64,000 bases of DNA from an uncultured Bacteroidales bacterium (GTDB taxonomy: Bacteria > Bacteroidota > Bacteroidia > Bacteroidales > F082): positions 1-64,000 of the forward strand of contig CAJOHD010000004.1 of NCBI GenBank assembly GCA_905234275.1, in the 5' to 3' direction. The notes under the pieces were generated by a model that saw nothing but the letters and a program-made list of their open reading frames with translations, was not told where the DNA came from and made no database searches. Of the stretch, positions 26,127-34,272 are shown in pieces (the first letter of the stretch is position 1; each line of letters begins with the position of its first letter). Position numbers and translations under genes: made by a program.

Positions 26127-26156
26127 TTAGACATCGAAATTGGGAGTTTATTACAA
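26127..26156 (-). promoter_or_regulatory. Putative ECF promoter of sigma-1 (TTGTA-N19-GTCTAA)
   Basis: TTGTA at 26156-26152 and GTCTAA at 26132-26127 on the minus strand. Element order, sequence and 19-base gap are the same as at 28772-28801. Confidence 0.55.
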
Positions 26157-26173
26157 AAAATGAAAAGATTTTT

Positions 26174-26244
26174 TTCAGAATATGCAAAAATCAGTCTGGA
26201 TATGCTTCGCATACCGCAAGGCCTGATTTTTTGCATATTCTGAA
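26174..26244 (-). terminator. Long hairpin between the S41 peptidase and sigma-1 genes
   Basis: TTCAGAATATGCAAAAATCAG pairs with its complement (one bulge) around a nested TATGCTTCGCATA hairpin. It starts 7 bases after the S41 stop, and TTTTTTTCA-rich sequence follows on the minus strand. Probable terminator separating the two sigma modules. Confidence 0.65.
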
Positions 26245-26251
26245 AAGTAAA

Positions 26252-27679
26252 TCATTGATTGTTAAGTATATATTGCCACCATGGGTCGTTTCCTTCAATG
26301 AAATCTTGCCAGGTTCGCTGGATATGAATTGTCGGGATCAGACTATTTTCGCCACAGGCATCTTTGTCGGGTCGCATGAAATAAGCATGGCTAACGCCTC
26401 CTTTCACATGTGTATTGGGCAATTCATAGCTGAGAACATCGCCAAAATGACATGGGCGATATGAGCCTGCTTCGCCGATAACGGTGCCGATGTTGTTATC
26501 TGTCGCCATCACTATCAACATTGCCGCACTGCTGAAAGTGACATTATCCTGAATGAAATACACATTACCTTTAAAAACCTTGTCGGCATCAGTGTTCATT
26601 GTGAACAGATTGCCCACGGCATTAGGATAATTGGCCTCCATAAGTTTTGAAATGCGTTTCTGCGAGTCAAACGACTTAATTTCATCAACAGGTTTCAGCC
26701 ACGAAAGAAGCTGGTCGCACAGCATGCTGTTGCCGCCACTGTTACTTCGAGCATCAACCACAAGCGTCTGAATATCAAGCTTTTTGATAGTATCGAAAAC
26801 CTCCTCCAAAAACATGTCAAATTGTGGAATATCCTTGATTTTCTCTTCAAACTCCTCTTCGGTCATACCGTTGAAACCTCTCGCTTGGAATTGAAAACGC
26901 AAGGTGTTTTTATCCTTGCACGAGCTAAATTGCAGATAGCAGATGCCGTTTTCCGGATAAACCTCATACCTGAAAGGCATTTGAGTTTTTTGATACGGCG
27001 ACTGCAAAGGTTTTGTTTCAACACATTTCCACTTGATTTCCTTGGCACTTAAATAATTCAGATTCAACGAACTACCGTCGTCGCATGTGACTGTCAACGC
27101 TTCTTGAGTGTTGTATTTGTTATCTTTCCAGCAAAATTTTGTTATACAATTAAAGCGCTCAATCAGAAAAATGTCATTGTCGCACGACAACAGCGAACCG
27201 AAGCTCATCATCACATCGTACATATCAAAACCGTTGACTGTCATTATCTTTTTGCCGATAAATTCATCATTACCTTCTTCAACGCCTTGGATAAAAAACT
27301 CGTTGTTCAAGTATTTGAACGCCATCGGGAAGATAGTGTCGCTCGGATAATTGCAATAAATATAGGTATGTCCGTCGTGCAGCTGTGAGACAATCGATTC
27401 CAGATACAATGCGAATTTTTCCGAATCGTTGAATTTCTTCAGCTCCTTATACCCTACTTTTCTGATTTTCTTGATGTCAAGCGGCGGATTTTCCATTGCA
27501 AACGCCGGATGGGTATTTTCGAGCATACTCAAGAAAAGCAGGAAATCCTTCTGATAATCATTGCCTTTCAGATACTTCTTCGAATTCATCACCACCGAAT
27601 CGGTGTAAATGATGTTTGATTGCTGAGCAATAACAGTGATTGGCAACAAAGCCAACAGTAGTAAAAATTTGTATTTCAT
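26252..27679 (-). CDS. S41-family (tail-specific protease-like) peptidase
   Basis: 475 residues with signal peptide 1-18. The C-terminal half has the S41 core: LVVDARSNSGGNSMLCDQL (oxyanion/strand motif) and DNVTFSSAAMLIVMATDN with the probable nucleophile Ser, followed by VIGEAGSYRPCHFGD. No PDZ domain is obvious. It would act in the periplasm or be a surface lipoprotein-free protein. It lies 20 bases after the 185-residue membrane protein and so belongs to the sigma-2 operon, perhaps as an output of that regulator. Confidence 0.85.
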   Translation of the reverse strand: MKYKFLLLLALLPITVIAQQSNIIYTDSVVMNSKKYLKGNDYQKDFLLFLSMLENTHPAFAMENPPLDIKKIRKVGYKELKKFNDSEKFALYLESIVSQLHDGHTYIYCNYPSDTIFPMAFKYLNNEFFIQGVEEGNDEFIGKKIMTVNGFDMYDVMMSFGSLLSCDNDIFLIERFNCITKFCWKDNKYNTQEALTVTCDDGSSLNLNYLSAKEIKWKCVETKPLQSPYQKTQMPFRYEVYPENGICYLQFSSCKDKNTLRFQFQARGFNGMTEEEFEEKIKDIPQFDMFLEEVFDTIKKLDIQTLVVDARSNSGGNSMLCDQLLSWLKPVDEIKSFDSQKRISKLMEANYPNAVGNLFTMNTDADKVFKGNVYFIQDNVTFSSAAMLIVMATDNNIGTVIGEAGSYRPCHFGDVLSYELPNTHVKGGVSHAYFMRPDKDACGENSLIPTIHIQRTWQDFIEGNDPWWQYILNNQ

Positions 27680-27699
27680 AGGTTAATTATTTATTCCCA

Positions 27700-28257
27700 T
27701 TATTCTTCCAATTCTTTCAAAATTCCTTCCAAAACAAGTTCAACATCGGGTCTGACAGCAATTTTGTCTATAACATAATATAGGCCGACGACAATTATAT
27801 TAACATAAAGGCACATTGAAAATACTCCCACACCTTCTATTGATGCCCCTGTAATGAGAAGGGCAGCGACTCCAACGAGTATCAAAAACATACAGAAGAA
27901 TATCATTAAAAGCCGTCTTGCTCTCCTATAAACTTTCATCATTTTGTGGATTCGTTTCGAATTCTCAGCCACATTCAACGATTCAAGATTCCACCTTCTG
28001 GTTTTCAGATAGATATAGAGATTCAATGAGATAACACCCAAGCACCAAGGCAAAAAATACCAACCTATCCACAAACAAATAAAAGGTGTCAGGACAGCCA
28101 CGACTATCATTCTGATGAGCAGTTTACGCTGCATTTCCGAAATGTGTTTCTTAGTGGCTTCGCTAATATGCTTATCGCTTACGATGCTTTCCTTTTCCAG
28201 CTTCTCGTTTAAGGTGGCAAGCTGCGCCCTCATTTCGTCTAATTCGTTGTTTTCCAT
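27700..28257 (-). CDS. Membrane protein paired with ECF sigma factor 2
   Basis: 185 residues. N-terminal coiled coil (MENNELDEMRAQLATLNEKL), then about four membrane helices (LIRMIVVAVLTPFICLWI, FLPWCLGVISLNLYIYL, LLMIFFCMFLILVGVAALLI, FSMCLYVNIIVVGLYYVI). It starts 11 bases after its sigma gene. The N-terminus and gene position parallel the 348-residue protein at 24557, so the two are probably paralogues. A role as sigma-factor inhibitor is inferred from position only. Confidence 0.6.
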   Translation of the reverse strand: MENNELDEMRAQLATLNEKLEKESIVSDKHISEATKKHISEMQRKLLIRMIVVAVLTPFICLWIGWYFLPWCLGVISLNLYIYLKTRRWNLESLNVAENSKRIHKMMKVYRRARRLLMIFFCMFLILVGVAALLITGASIEGVGVFSMCLYVNIIVVGLYYVIDKIAVRPDVELVLEGILKELEE

Positions 28258-28268
28258 AACTTTGCGTT

Positions 28269-28751
28269 TTAATCGTTCGACATTTTCTTCAGTTGTTCCT
28301 TGATTCTGACCAGTTTTACGGAGACGTTTTTGGTGGAGATGCCTATGATTTCACCGATTTCCTCGTAGCTCATATTCTCCAGCCAAAGCAGGATGATTGC
28401 CCTATCGAGCATTCCAAGTTTGTTGATGCGGCGGTAAAGCATCTGCACTTGCCGAGTGTCGTCGTCGGTGTCGGTAAACAGATTGATGTCCATTGTCAAC
28501 GGCAACGTATCCACGCGGCGTTTCTTTTTCCGTTCGAATGTGAGGCAGGTGTTCAGGCTGACGCGCCAAATCCAGGTCTTAACGTCGCATTTGCCCTGAA
28601 AGCCGTCGAATCCGCGCCACAGGTTGATAAGCGTTTCCTGAAACAGGTCGTTCACCTCGTCCTGGTCCTTTGAAAAAAGGTAGCACACAGTGAAAATGGC
28701 GGCCTTGTTGGCCTTCACGATTCGGTTAAACTCTAATTCTTTCTCCTTCAT
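28269..28751 (-). CDS. ECF sigma factor 2 (sigma-70 family)
   Basis: 160 residues with region 2 (DQDEVNDLFQETLINLWRGF, TWIWRVSLNTCLTF) and region 4 (LDRAIILLWLENMSYEEIGE, IIGISTKNVSVKLVRIKEQL). Closely similar to sigma factor 1, a likely gene duplication. Heads an operon with the 185-residue membrane protein and the S41 peptidase. Confidence 0.9.
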   Translation of the reverse strand: MKEKELEFNRIVKANKAAIFTVCYLFSKDQDEVNDLFQETLINLWRGFDGFQGKCDVKTWIWRVSLNTCLTFERKKKRRVDTLPLTMDINLFTDTDDDTRQVQMLYRRINKLGMLDRAIILLWLENMSYEEIGEIIGISTKNVSVKLVRIKEQLKKMSND

Positions 28752-28771
28752 GGTCTAAAACCTTTTGCCTA

Positions 28772-28801
28772 TTAGACGCAATAGTGACGGAAAAACTACA
28801 A
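28772..28801 (-). promoter_or_regulatory. Putative ECF promoter of sigma-2 (TTGTA-N19-GTCTAA)
   Basis: TTGTA at 28801-28797 and GTCTAA at 28777-28772, minus strand, 21 bases before the ATG. A housekeeping -7 box TATCTTTG lies further upstream at 28827-28820. Confidence 0.55.
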
Positions 28802-28840
28802 TAAATGATTAATTTTTTGCAAAGATAAGAAAAAAAACAA

Positions 28841-30151
28841 TTAGAACTTAATCTCAATTCCTATATTCCTGATTTCGCTGCTTGTTACACTTGATTTATA
28901 TTCAGGCAGAAGGTTTGCGAACACTCTGATGCCATGGAAGATGCCCAGCATGTTGGTGTTGAAGCTGAAACCTACCTCAAGTTTCCATGGATTGAATGTG
29001 TTTTTGATGACTTCACCTTTCCAATTGGTTAATCCTAACAAATTGGTGGCGTCTTTGCTGGTGCGAAGCTCTTCCCCGATTAAGCGACCGCAGAAAATGT
29101 CAAATGAAATACTCTCGGTTTGTCGTTTGCCAAGATAATAGTTGAAAACAACAGGAACACCAATATAATAGGATTTTAAACGATTGCGCTCGAAATCCTC
29201 CTGACCATCAATCACAACTAGAGCGTCGTCTTCATATTTCACTTGATGGCATAATGATTTACGATTTGCGTTTAATAAGATTCCGGTACTCAAACTCCAA
29301 CGGTAGCTCAGCTGAAAATCAGTGCTTGCCCCTACGTTAATTGACAGTGTACCATCTTCCAGCAACGGACTATTCGCATCTGGTGGATTTGTGCCCCAGC
29401 GATAGCCGAAAGATGCCCAAACATTGAGATTAGGTTTCCAAAACCTTATACGATTTGTTGTGACAATCTCTCCATCGACCTCCTTGTTTCTAATCACTCT
29501 CGAATCTTTTTTCTGATAATGCCAGCCTGGTGTTTCATCGTATTCGTCTAAAATGATTTCCCCATTTAAATTATTGGTAACAATTTGAAAATCAGTTGTA
29601 TTATAAGTTGTCACATAAGAATATCCATCACCTGAAATGGTATCAATAGTACATTTAGCATCGTCCCAAATTTCTATGTTTGACAAGCAGTCTTGGTTTG
29701 GAATTTGATAATTTCTGATATGCAAATTGGCATAACGTGCTACAAATATGCTTTTCTGACGACAATTGGTCTGCTCTGGTTGGGGAGCGATGATTTTGTC
29801 AGCTTCAACAGTTGCTCTGTTCATCAGAGCAATCATGTCAAACGTCATCGGACCTTCTATCTCAACCATTGTGCCTTGTGGCATCTTGGTATTTTCAAGA
29901 ATCGTCAATGTACGGTCTTTGAGATTGCACAGCTGGACGTTGTAGGCTAAAGCTACGAAATCCTCAGTGGTGACTATTGCCACACGATAAGTGCTGTCGG
30001 TTTCGGCATGAATCAGGCGGACATCCCATCCTGGGTTGATATACAGCTTTTTGACACTCTGGTTGATGTATTGCTCGATGGCGACTTCTTCCTGAGCGAA
30101 GCCTGTCAGTGCGGCTAAAACTATTGCTATTGTTAAGATGATGTGTTTCAT
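28841..30151 (-). CDS. Exported protein with C-terminal outer-membrane beta barrel
   Basis: 436 residues. Signal peptide 1-19 (cleavage after GFAQ). Residues ~20-215 form a beta-rich domain of DUF2807/GIN type (KKLYINPGWDVRLIHAE, ISGDGYSYVTTY). From ~235 on, repeated amphipathic strands (WASFGYRWG, FQLSYRWSLSTGILLNANR) end in IGIEIKF, as in small outer-membrane barrels. It is the third gene after sigma factor 3 and the membrane anti-sigma-like gene, so probably the output of that regulator. Confidence 0.6.
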   Translation of the reverse strand: MKHIILTIAIVLAALTGFAQEEVAIEQYINQSVKKLYINPGWDVRLIHAETDSTYRVAIVTTEDFVALAYNVQLCNLKDRTLTILENTKMPQGTMVEIEGPMTFDMIALMNRATVEADKIIAPQPEQTNCRQKSIFVARYANLHIRNYQIPNQDCLSNIEIWDDAKCTIDTISGDGYSYVTTYNTTDFQIVTNNLNGEIILDEYDETPGWHYQKKDSRVIRNKEVDGEIVTTNRIRFWKPNLNVWASFGYRWGTNPPDANSPLLEDGTLSINVGASTDFQLSYRWSLSTGILLNANRKSLCHQVKYEDDALVVIDGQEDFERNRLKSYYIGVPVVFNYYLGKRQTESISFDIFCGRLIGEELRTSKDATNLLGLTNWKGEVIKNTFNPWKLEVGFSFNTNMLGIFHGIRVFANLLPEYKSSVTSSEIRNIGIEIKF

Positions 30152-30162
30152 TGTTTTACGTT

Positions 30163-30885
30163 TTAATTGATTTTAACTTGCCATGCTAAAGCCCCGTCTT
30201 TCATGTTCGGGTCTTGCGGCTGACCGAAAAGTGTCTTCTCGGGTTGAACGTTGACAGCCTGGTATTGAAAATTATCGGGTTCCTTCTGACATTCATAGCA
30301 CACCAGGTTGAGGCTCCGGATGACTCTTCGCTGGGGTTTCTGAACGTCTGAAGGCGTTTCATTTTCAGATATTATAGTATTTGTTTCAATAACCATTGAA
30401 TCTGAAGGTTGTATTGGAATAATCTCAGCTACTATGGGCTGTTCCTCAACTGTTTCAACGACTTCCGCCTTACCATTTTTATTCTTAATCTGTGTTTTTT
30501 GAACAACCGTTGTGTTTTCAGCTAATAGTTCTTTGTGAACGACAGCTTCTTCAATAATAGTATTTTCATTTTCAATCTTGACGGAATCGATAATATAATC
30601 AACAGTTTCCGGCACTTCCGCAAGAATATCATTATGCAAAGAATTTTCGTTCCCATTCGGCTTCATCAGTAACATAAGCAGTAATATAGCCGCTGCAGCG
30701 CCCATCGCCCACCATATCGGGACGAGTTTCGCACGTTTGCGAGGAATCACCATCGGTTTCTCCTCTTCTGCAAGACGGTCGATTAAGTCGCCGAGTTCTT
30801 TTTGTCGACGGACGTTCTTTCCATGTTCTTCCAAGCTGTCGAGCAGTTGGCGTAATTCTCCGTTCATTTCATTTTCAGGTGTCAT
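30163..30885 (-). CDS. Single-pass membrane protein, probable anti-sigma factor of sigma-3
   Basis: 240 residues. A cytoplasmic N-terminus of ~50 residues (DSLEEHGKNVRRQKELGDLI), one membrane helix at ~53-69 (IWWAMGAAAAILLLMLLM), and a long acidic, Thr/Ile-rich periplasmic part with VVHKELLAENTT-type repeats. This topology is that of anti-sigma factors. The start codon overlaps the sigma gene stop (ATGA), giving strict coupling. No zinc-binding HxxxCxxC motif is seen, so it is not of the ZAS type. Confidence 0.6.
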   Translation of the reverse strand: MTPENEMNGELRQLLDSLEEHGKNVRRQKELGDLIDRLAEEEKPMVIPRKRAKLVPIWWAMGAAAAILLLMLLMKPNGNENSLHNDILAEVPETVDYIIDSVKIENENTIIEEAVVHKELLAENTTVVQKTQIKNKNGKAEVVETVEEQPIVAEIIPIQPSDSMVIETNTIISENETPSDVQKPQRRVIRSLNLVCYECQKEPDNFQYQAVNVQPEKTLFGQPQDPNMKDGALAWQVKIN

Positions 30886-31376
30886 GATATTTCCTCCTTA
30901 TATTGTTTTATGGCTTCCCGCAATGCTTTGTAAGCGCGCGAAAGTGTTGCATACACATGGGTGCTGCTCATGCCGGTCGCTTCCCCGATTTCCTCCACGC
31001 TGAGGCCGTTCTCGTATTTCATCAAAATAGTGTCGCGCTGGCGTTTGGGCAGTTTGTCAACGAGTTTTATGGCGAGTTGATAACGTTCTTCCGAGTCGTC
31101 AGATGGCAATTCAGTCAGCATCAGGGTTTCCGCATCGACAGGCACGGTTGGATGCTGTCTTCTCAACATGTCGATGCTGCGCCGCTTAACGACGGTCGGT
31201 GCCAGTTTCTCCAAATCCTGACTTTGCAGCGACGAGCGTTGCTTCCACAATGTGATTACGGCTTCTTGCACGGCATCCGCTGCGCTGTCGGGGTCACCGA
31301 CGATATGCTCAGCAATACGTTGCAATCTAGGTTGCAGTCGCAAAATGTCCCGTTTGAACTCTTCAGCCGTCATCAC
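30882..31376 (-). CDS. ECF sigma factor 3 (sigma-70 family)
   Basis: 164 residues with region 2 (DPDSAADAVQEAVITLWKQR) and region 4 (LPKRQRDTILMKYENGLSVE, EIGEATGMSSTHVYATLSRA). It differs clearly from sigma factors 1 and 2. Operon: sigma-3, anti-sigma-like protein, beta-barrel protein. Confidence 0.88.
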   Translation of the reverse strand: MMTAEEFKRDILRLQPRLQRIAEHIVGDPDSAADAVQEAVITLWKQRSSLQSQDLEKLAPTVVKRRSIDMLRRQHPTVPVDAETLMLTELPSDDSEERYQLAIKLVDKLPKRQRDTILMKYENGLSVEEIGEATGMSSTHVYATLSRAYKALREAIKQYKEEIS

Positions 31377-31393
31377 GTTCGTTCGTTTGCATT

Positions 31394-31423
31394 AATATCG
31401 CAGAAAATGATGAAATCTTACAC
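31394..31423 (-). promoter_or_regulatory. Possible ECF promoter of sigma-3 (GTGTA-N19-GATATT)
   Basis: GTGTA at 31423-31419 and GATATT at 31399-31394, 17 bases before the ATG. Same spacing as the sigma-1 and sigma-2 sites with a different -10-like element, which would fit a different sigma specificity. Confidence 0.4.
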
Positions 31424-31481
31424 TTGAAGTGAAAAAAAATAAAAATATTGTAAAAACAGGCTGCACGTATCAAAATTGTTT

Positions 31482-31590
31482 GTAATTTTGCAGTCAGAAA
31501 TCAATAGGGGAACAGTCCAGTTTAGACGTCCACAATTTGGTGATGACCTCTTAGGAGAGAGCCAACCTGTCGGTTTCTTTTTTTATGCCT
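31482..31590 (+). ncRNA. Possible short RNA with promoter and T-run end (weak candidate)
   Basis: A -7 box TAATTTTG at 31482-31489 points right, but no gene follows on that strand. About 75 bases on, a small AACC/GGTT hairpin precedes TTTCTTTTTTT near 31578-31584. No TTG at the -33 position. The span ends over the stop codon of the convergent gene at 31583. Family unknown. Confidence 0.3.
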
Positions 31591-31996
31591 TTATCATTGT
31601 AATACAATATTGTATCTTTTCCCCCGACTTTTTAATACCGACAGTCATTTTTACCATTCCTATGCCAACCAAATCATATTTCATAACTTGAATTTGAACA
31701 AAACTATCCTGATTTTTACTTCCTCTTTTTGTTGGTTTTGGTTTCCCGACTTTGACCGCATAACGCAAAATTGTATCCAGTTGTAGCAAAGCCAATGTTG
31801 ATGTATAACTTTTAGCCGCATGACGCATCGTTTCGGTTATTGACAGATAACGAATGTTTATATAATCCTTCAACGATCGATTATAAACGCGTTTGTCAGG
31901 GTTTGCTTCTATCCATCTGCGATACACTTGAGATATTATCTCTTCTCTAATTTTAAAGTTTTCTTTACTGTTTTCAAAAGGTATATTCATACGCAT
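31583..31996 (-). CDS. Hypothetical protein, orphan toxin-like
   Basis: 137 residues. Helical N-terminal half (REEIISQVYRRWIEANPDKR), then a basic beta-rich half (KPKPTKRGSKNQDSFVQIQV ... VKMTVGIKKSGEKIQYCIT). The end faintly recalls barnase/EndoU/RelE-like nuclease domains carried on mobile DNA, but no catalytic set can be assigned. A 104-base leader separates it from a -7 box overlapped by a long inverted repeat, an arrangement common in autoregulated toxin-antitoxin genes. No partner gene is adjacent. Confidence 0.5.
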   Translation of the reverse strand: MRMNIPFENSKENFKIREEIISQVYRRWIEANPDKRVYNRSLKDYINIRYLSITETMRHAAKSYTSTLALLQLDTILRYAVKVGKPKPTKRGSKNQDSFVQIQVMKYDLVGIGMVKMTVGIKKSGEKIQYCITMIKA

Positions 31997-32099
31997 TTCT
32001 TAAATTTATTAAACAATACAATTCCATTTCGCCATTAAGCGATTTTATCTTCTTTAAAATTTTACGATGCTCTTTTGGTGTTTGATTCGAAATCGGGTA

Positions 32100-32150
32100 C
32101 AAAGATATAACATTTTTGGCAAATAACTGGAATTTTTGCCAAAAATGTTA
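32100..32150 (-). promoter_or_regulatory. -7 box with overlapping operator-like inverted repeat
   Basis: TATCTTTG at 32107-32100 (minus). Directly upstream two perfect 16-base arms, TAACATTTTTGGCAAA (32108-32123) and its complement (32135-32150), are separated by 11 bases and cover the spacer and -33 region. A repressor bound here would block the gene at 31583-31996. Confidence 0.6.
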
Positions 32151-32185
32151 CAAATGCTGTTCGGATGAATAATCAATTATGGGAA

Positions 32186-32370
32186 GAACCGTCGTGCCGG
32201 AGGCACGAAACATTATTAGCCCCTGGCAACGCCTGGGGTTTAATGGTGGTTTATGTTATGATTTTATTATATAAAACAACGGTGAGGCGCGCCGGAACGG
32301 CGCGCCTCACCGTATGAAAACAAATATATATATTTTACATTTTACCCCAGGCGTTGCCTGAGGCTAATAG
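32186..32370. repeat. Composite palindromic repeat element
   Basis: CGTGCCGGAGGCACG hairpin (32193-32207); then AGCCCCTGGCAACGCCTGGG (from 32218) facing an imperfect complement at 32341-32367 (CCCCAGGCGTTGCCTGAGGC). In the middle is a GC-rich hairpin with 15-base arms, CGGTGAGGCGCGCCG and complement, around a GAA loop (32280-32312). No ORF. Together with the operator and the 26-codon fragment this is all I see in the gene-free stretch 31997-32684. Confidence 0.75.
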
Positions 32371-32520
32371 GATGGTGTGCCTTCATAATAGTAATAATCT
32401 CAAACATATTGACTATCTTTAATAACAATCTATCCATTAAGAAATAATGAAGTGATTAACAAACATGTTAGCAAAAGGAAAATTTTCATAAAATAATTTC
32501 ATTTATATTTGTTTGTAATA

Positions 32521-32601
32521 CTATCTAATGTATTTCAAATCCTTTAATCTTTTCAAGTATTCTTCACATGCTTGTTTTTCGTCGTCGAATTCTTTATACA
32601 T
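32521..32601 (-). pseudogene. Short coding fragment (26 codons), possible gene remnant
   Basis: MYKEFDDEKQACEEYLKRLK and six further residues before a TAG. In another frame just upstream IRKNDLKGIL-like sequence can be read, as though a longer gene had been frameshifted. Composition is protein-like, but no homologue is recognised. It may be the end of a lost effector next to the immunity-like gene. Confidence 0.3.
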
Positions 32602-32684
32602 GGGAATAGTATTCCTTTCAGGTCGTTTTTGCGGATGTACTTATATGTTTCTTTGATATTTATGATATAATACTTTAGCGAATA

Positions 32685-33167
32685 TTAATATTCCGAAAAA
32701 ACGCCTAAGTAACTACCTGTCTTTGATTTATGTATTATATCTTCAGGGCGAAAGATTAAACCAAGATAGGATCTTTTATATTCGTCTAATAATTCTCCAA
32801 CATGTAATGTTTCTTGATTGATTTTCCAGACGCTCCAATCATTATGAATGTCTGGTCTAGTATAATCTTCCTTGCATTTAAACATGATGTCATAAATCAC
32901 CCCCACTTCTTTTATATTCTCAACTTTTTCCCACAAACCTCTTTTAATACCGGCACTTGTAACACAATGAGCATAAAAATCGACTTCTCCATTTATTATT
33001 TCTGGTAAATCCGGATTAATTTCAAGTGGATACTTTTTTTTAAAAACTCTTACAACATCGCTGTTTAGTTGTGATAAGTCATTAGCGATATATTGCAAGT
33101 ATATTTTGTAATTGTCAATCTTTGCACAAAATACATCACCGATGTTTGTTACTACTCTTTTTGTCAT
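32685..33167 (-). CDS. Imm26-like immunity protein
   Basis: 160 residues from ATG 33167; an in-frame TTG at 33194 lies next to the probable TATTTTTTG promoter and is rejected. The N-terminus VVTNIGDVFCAKIDNYKIYL and FYAHCVTSAGIKRGLWEKV recall the Imm26 family, which protects against polymorphic toxins. No toxin gene is adjacent, so it would be an orphan immunity gene. Low GC and hypothetical status fit accessory DNA. The family call is by eye. Confidence 0.5.
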   Translation of the reverse strand: MTKRVVTNIGDVFCAKIDNYKIYLQYIANDLSQLNSDVVRVFKKKYPLEINPDLPEIINGEVDFYAHCVTSAGIKRGLWEKVENIKEVGVIYDIMFKCKEDYTRPDIHNDWSVWKINQETLHVGELLDEYKRSYLGLIFRPEDIIHKSKTGSYLGVFSEY

Positions 33168-33212
33168 AGTTGTTAAATAATACTCTACTATCAAAAAATA
33201 TTTGATATATTT

Positions 33213-34271
33213 TTATTTTATTCTCACTCTTGGATCCAAAACCCCATAAATAATATCAACAACGATGTTGATAATGATAAGCATCACTCCGATGAGCAAT
33301 ACTGCGCCCATTACGACGGGGAAGTCGAATTTGTCGAGCGCATCGACGATGACCACGCCTATTCCTTTCCAGTCGAAGACATATTCCACGAAGACGGCAC
33401 CTGCCAGCAAGGATGCAAACCATCCGGAAACGGCAGTAACGACAGGTGTCAGAGCGTTTCGGAGAGCATGAACGCCGATGACTCGCCATTTCTTCAAGCC
33501 TTTGGCTTTTGCAGTGCGGATGTAATCCATTGACATCACTTCAAGCAAGGTGGTTCTGGTGAGCTCGGTGATGACCGCCAACGGCCTCAAACCGAGCGTC
33601 AACGCAGGCAAAATGAGGTTTTTCAAGTCGAGATAGGCTCCATTGCCGTAATCGTCAACGGAGAAAAGGCTCCCGGTCATGCTGAGACCAGTATATGCCT
33701 CCAAAACGAAACCGAAAAGCCATGCGATGAGGATGGCAGCGAAAAACGACGGCAGTGACATCCCTATCGTGGTGATAAACAACGTCAAACGGTTCAGGAA
33801 ATCGCTGTTAACAATGGCTGTCAGCACACCAAGCAACACTCCTATCACGAATGCGAAGAGTATCGACACAAAAGCGAGTATCAAAGTATTTGGAAAAGCC
33901 TCTGCAAGTATGGTACCCACTGGGCGTTTGCTCTGGTAGGAATAACGAAGATACGGCGTTTTAAAAATGATTTTAGTGTTGCCGACAGTCGCGATTCGGG
34001 CATACGGCTCGTATTTCGATAAATCTTTGTTTTCGTTGTAAAACGAGATAAACGAGAGGTCGTTGAGATAGTCAACGTATTGTTTCCCAATGCTTTGGTC
34101 AAGACCGAGCTCGTGACGGATTGCCTGCACATCCTGTTCATCGGCACGCTGGCCGAGCATCATGCGAACCGGGTCGCCGGGAACGATTGTGAAAAGGAAA
34201 AACACCAGCGTCGCCACGCCCCAGAGGACGAGGATTCCGTAGAGTATCTTTCTCACAATGTACGCAAACAT
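33213..34271 (-). CDS. ABC transporter permease (DppB/OppB-like)
   Basis: 352 residues. Six membrane helices with the DppB family start (YIVRKILYGILVLWGVATLV), FTIVPGDPVRMMLG and the EAA-type loop EVMSMDYIRTAKAKGLKKWR ahead of HALRNALTP; ends GVLDPRVRIK. It would form half of the membrane channel of an oligopeptide importer or exporter. No partner permease, ATPase or binding protein is in the window. Starts 1 base after the DoxX gene stop, so it belongs to the same operon. Confidence 0.88.
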   Translation of the reverse strand: MFAYIVRKILYGILVLWGVATLVFFLFTIVPGDPVRMMLGQRADEQDVQAIRHELGLDQSIGKQYVDYLNDLSFISFYNENKDLSKYEPYARIATVGNTKIIFKTPYLRYSYQSKRPVGTILAEAFPNTLILAFVSILFAFVIGVLLGVLTAIVNSDFLNRLTLFITTIGMSLPSFFAAILIAWLFGFVLEAYTGLSMTGSLFSVDDYGNGAYLDLKNLILPALTLGLRPLAVITELTRTTLLEVMSMDYIRTAKAKGLKKWRVIGVHALRNALTPVVTAVSGWFASLLAGAVFVEYVFDWKGIGVVIVDALDKFDFPVVMGAVLLIGVMLIIINIVVDIIYGVLDPRVRIK

Positions 34272-34272
34272 A

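Noticed and set aside
31482..31590. Strong claim of a small RNA on the plus strand
   Set aside because: Only a -7 box and a short weak hairpin with a T run support it; kept as a low-confidence feature, not as a finding.
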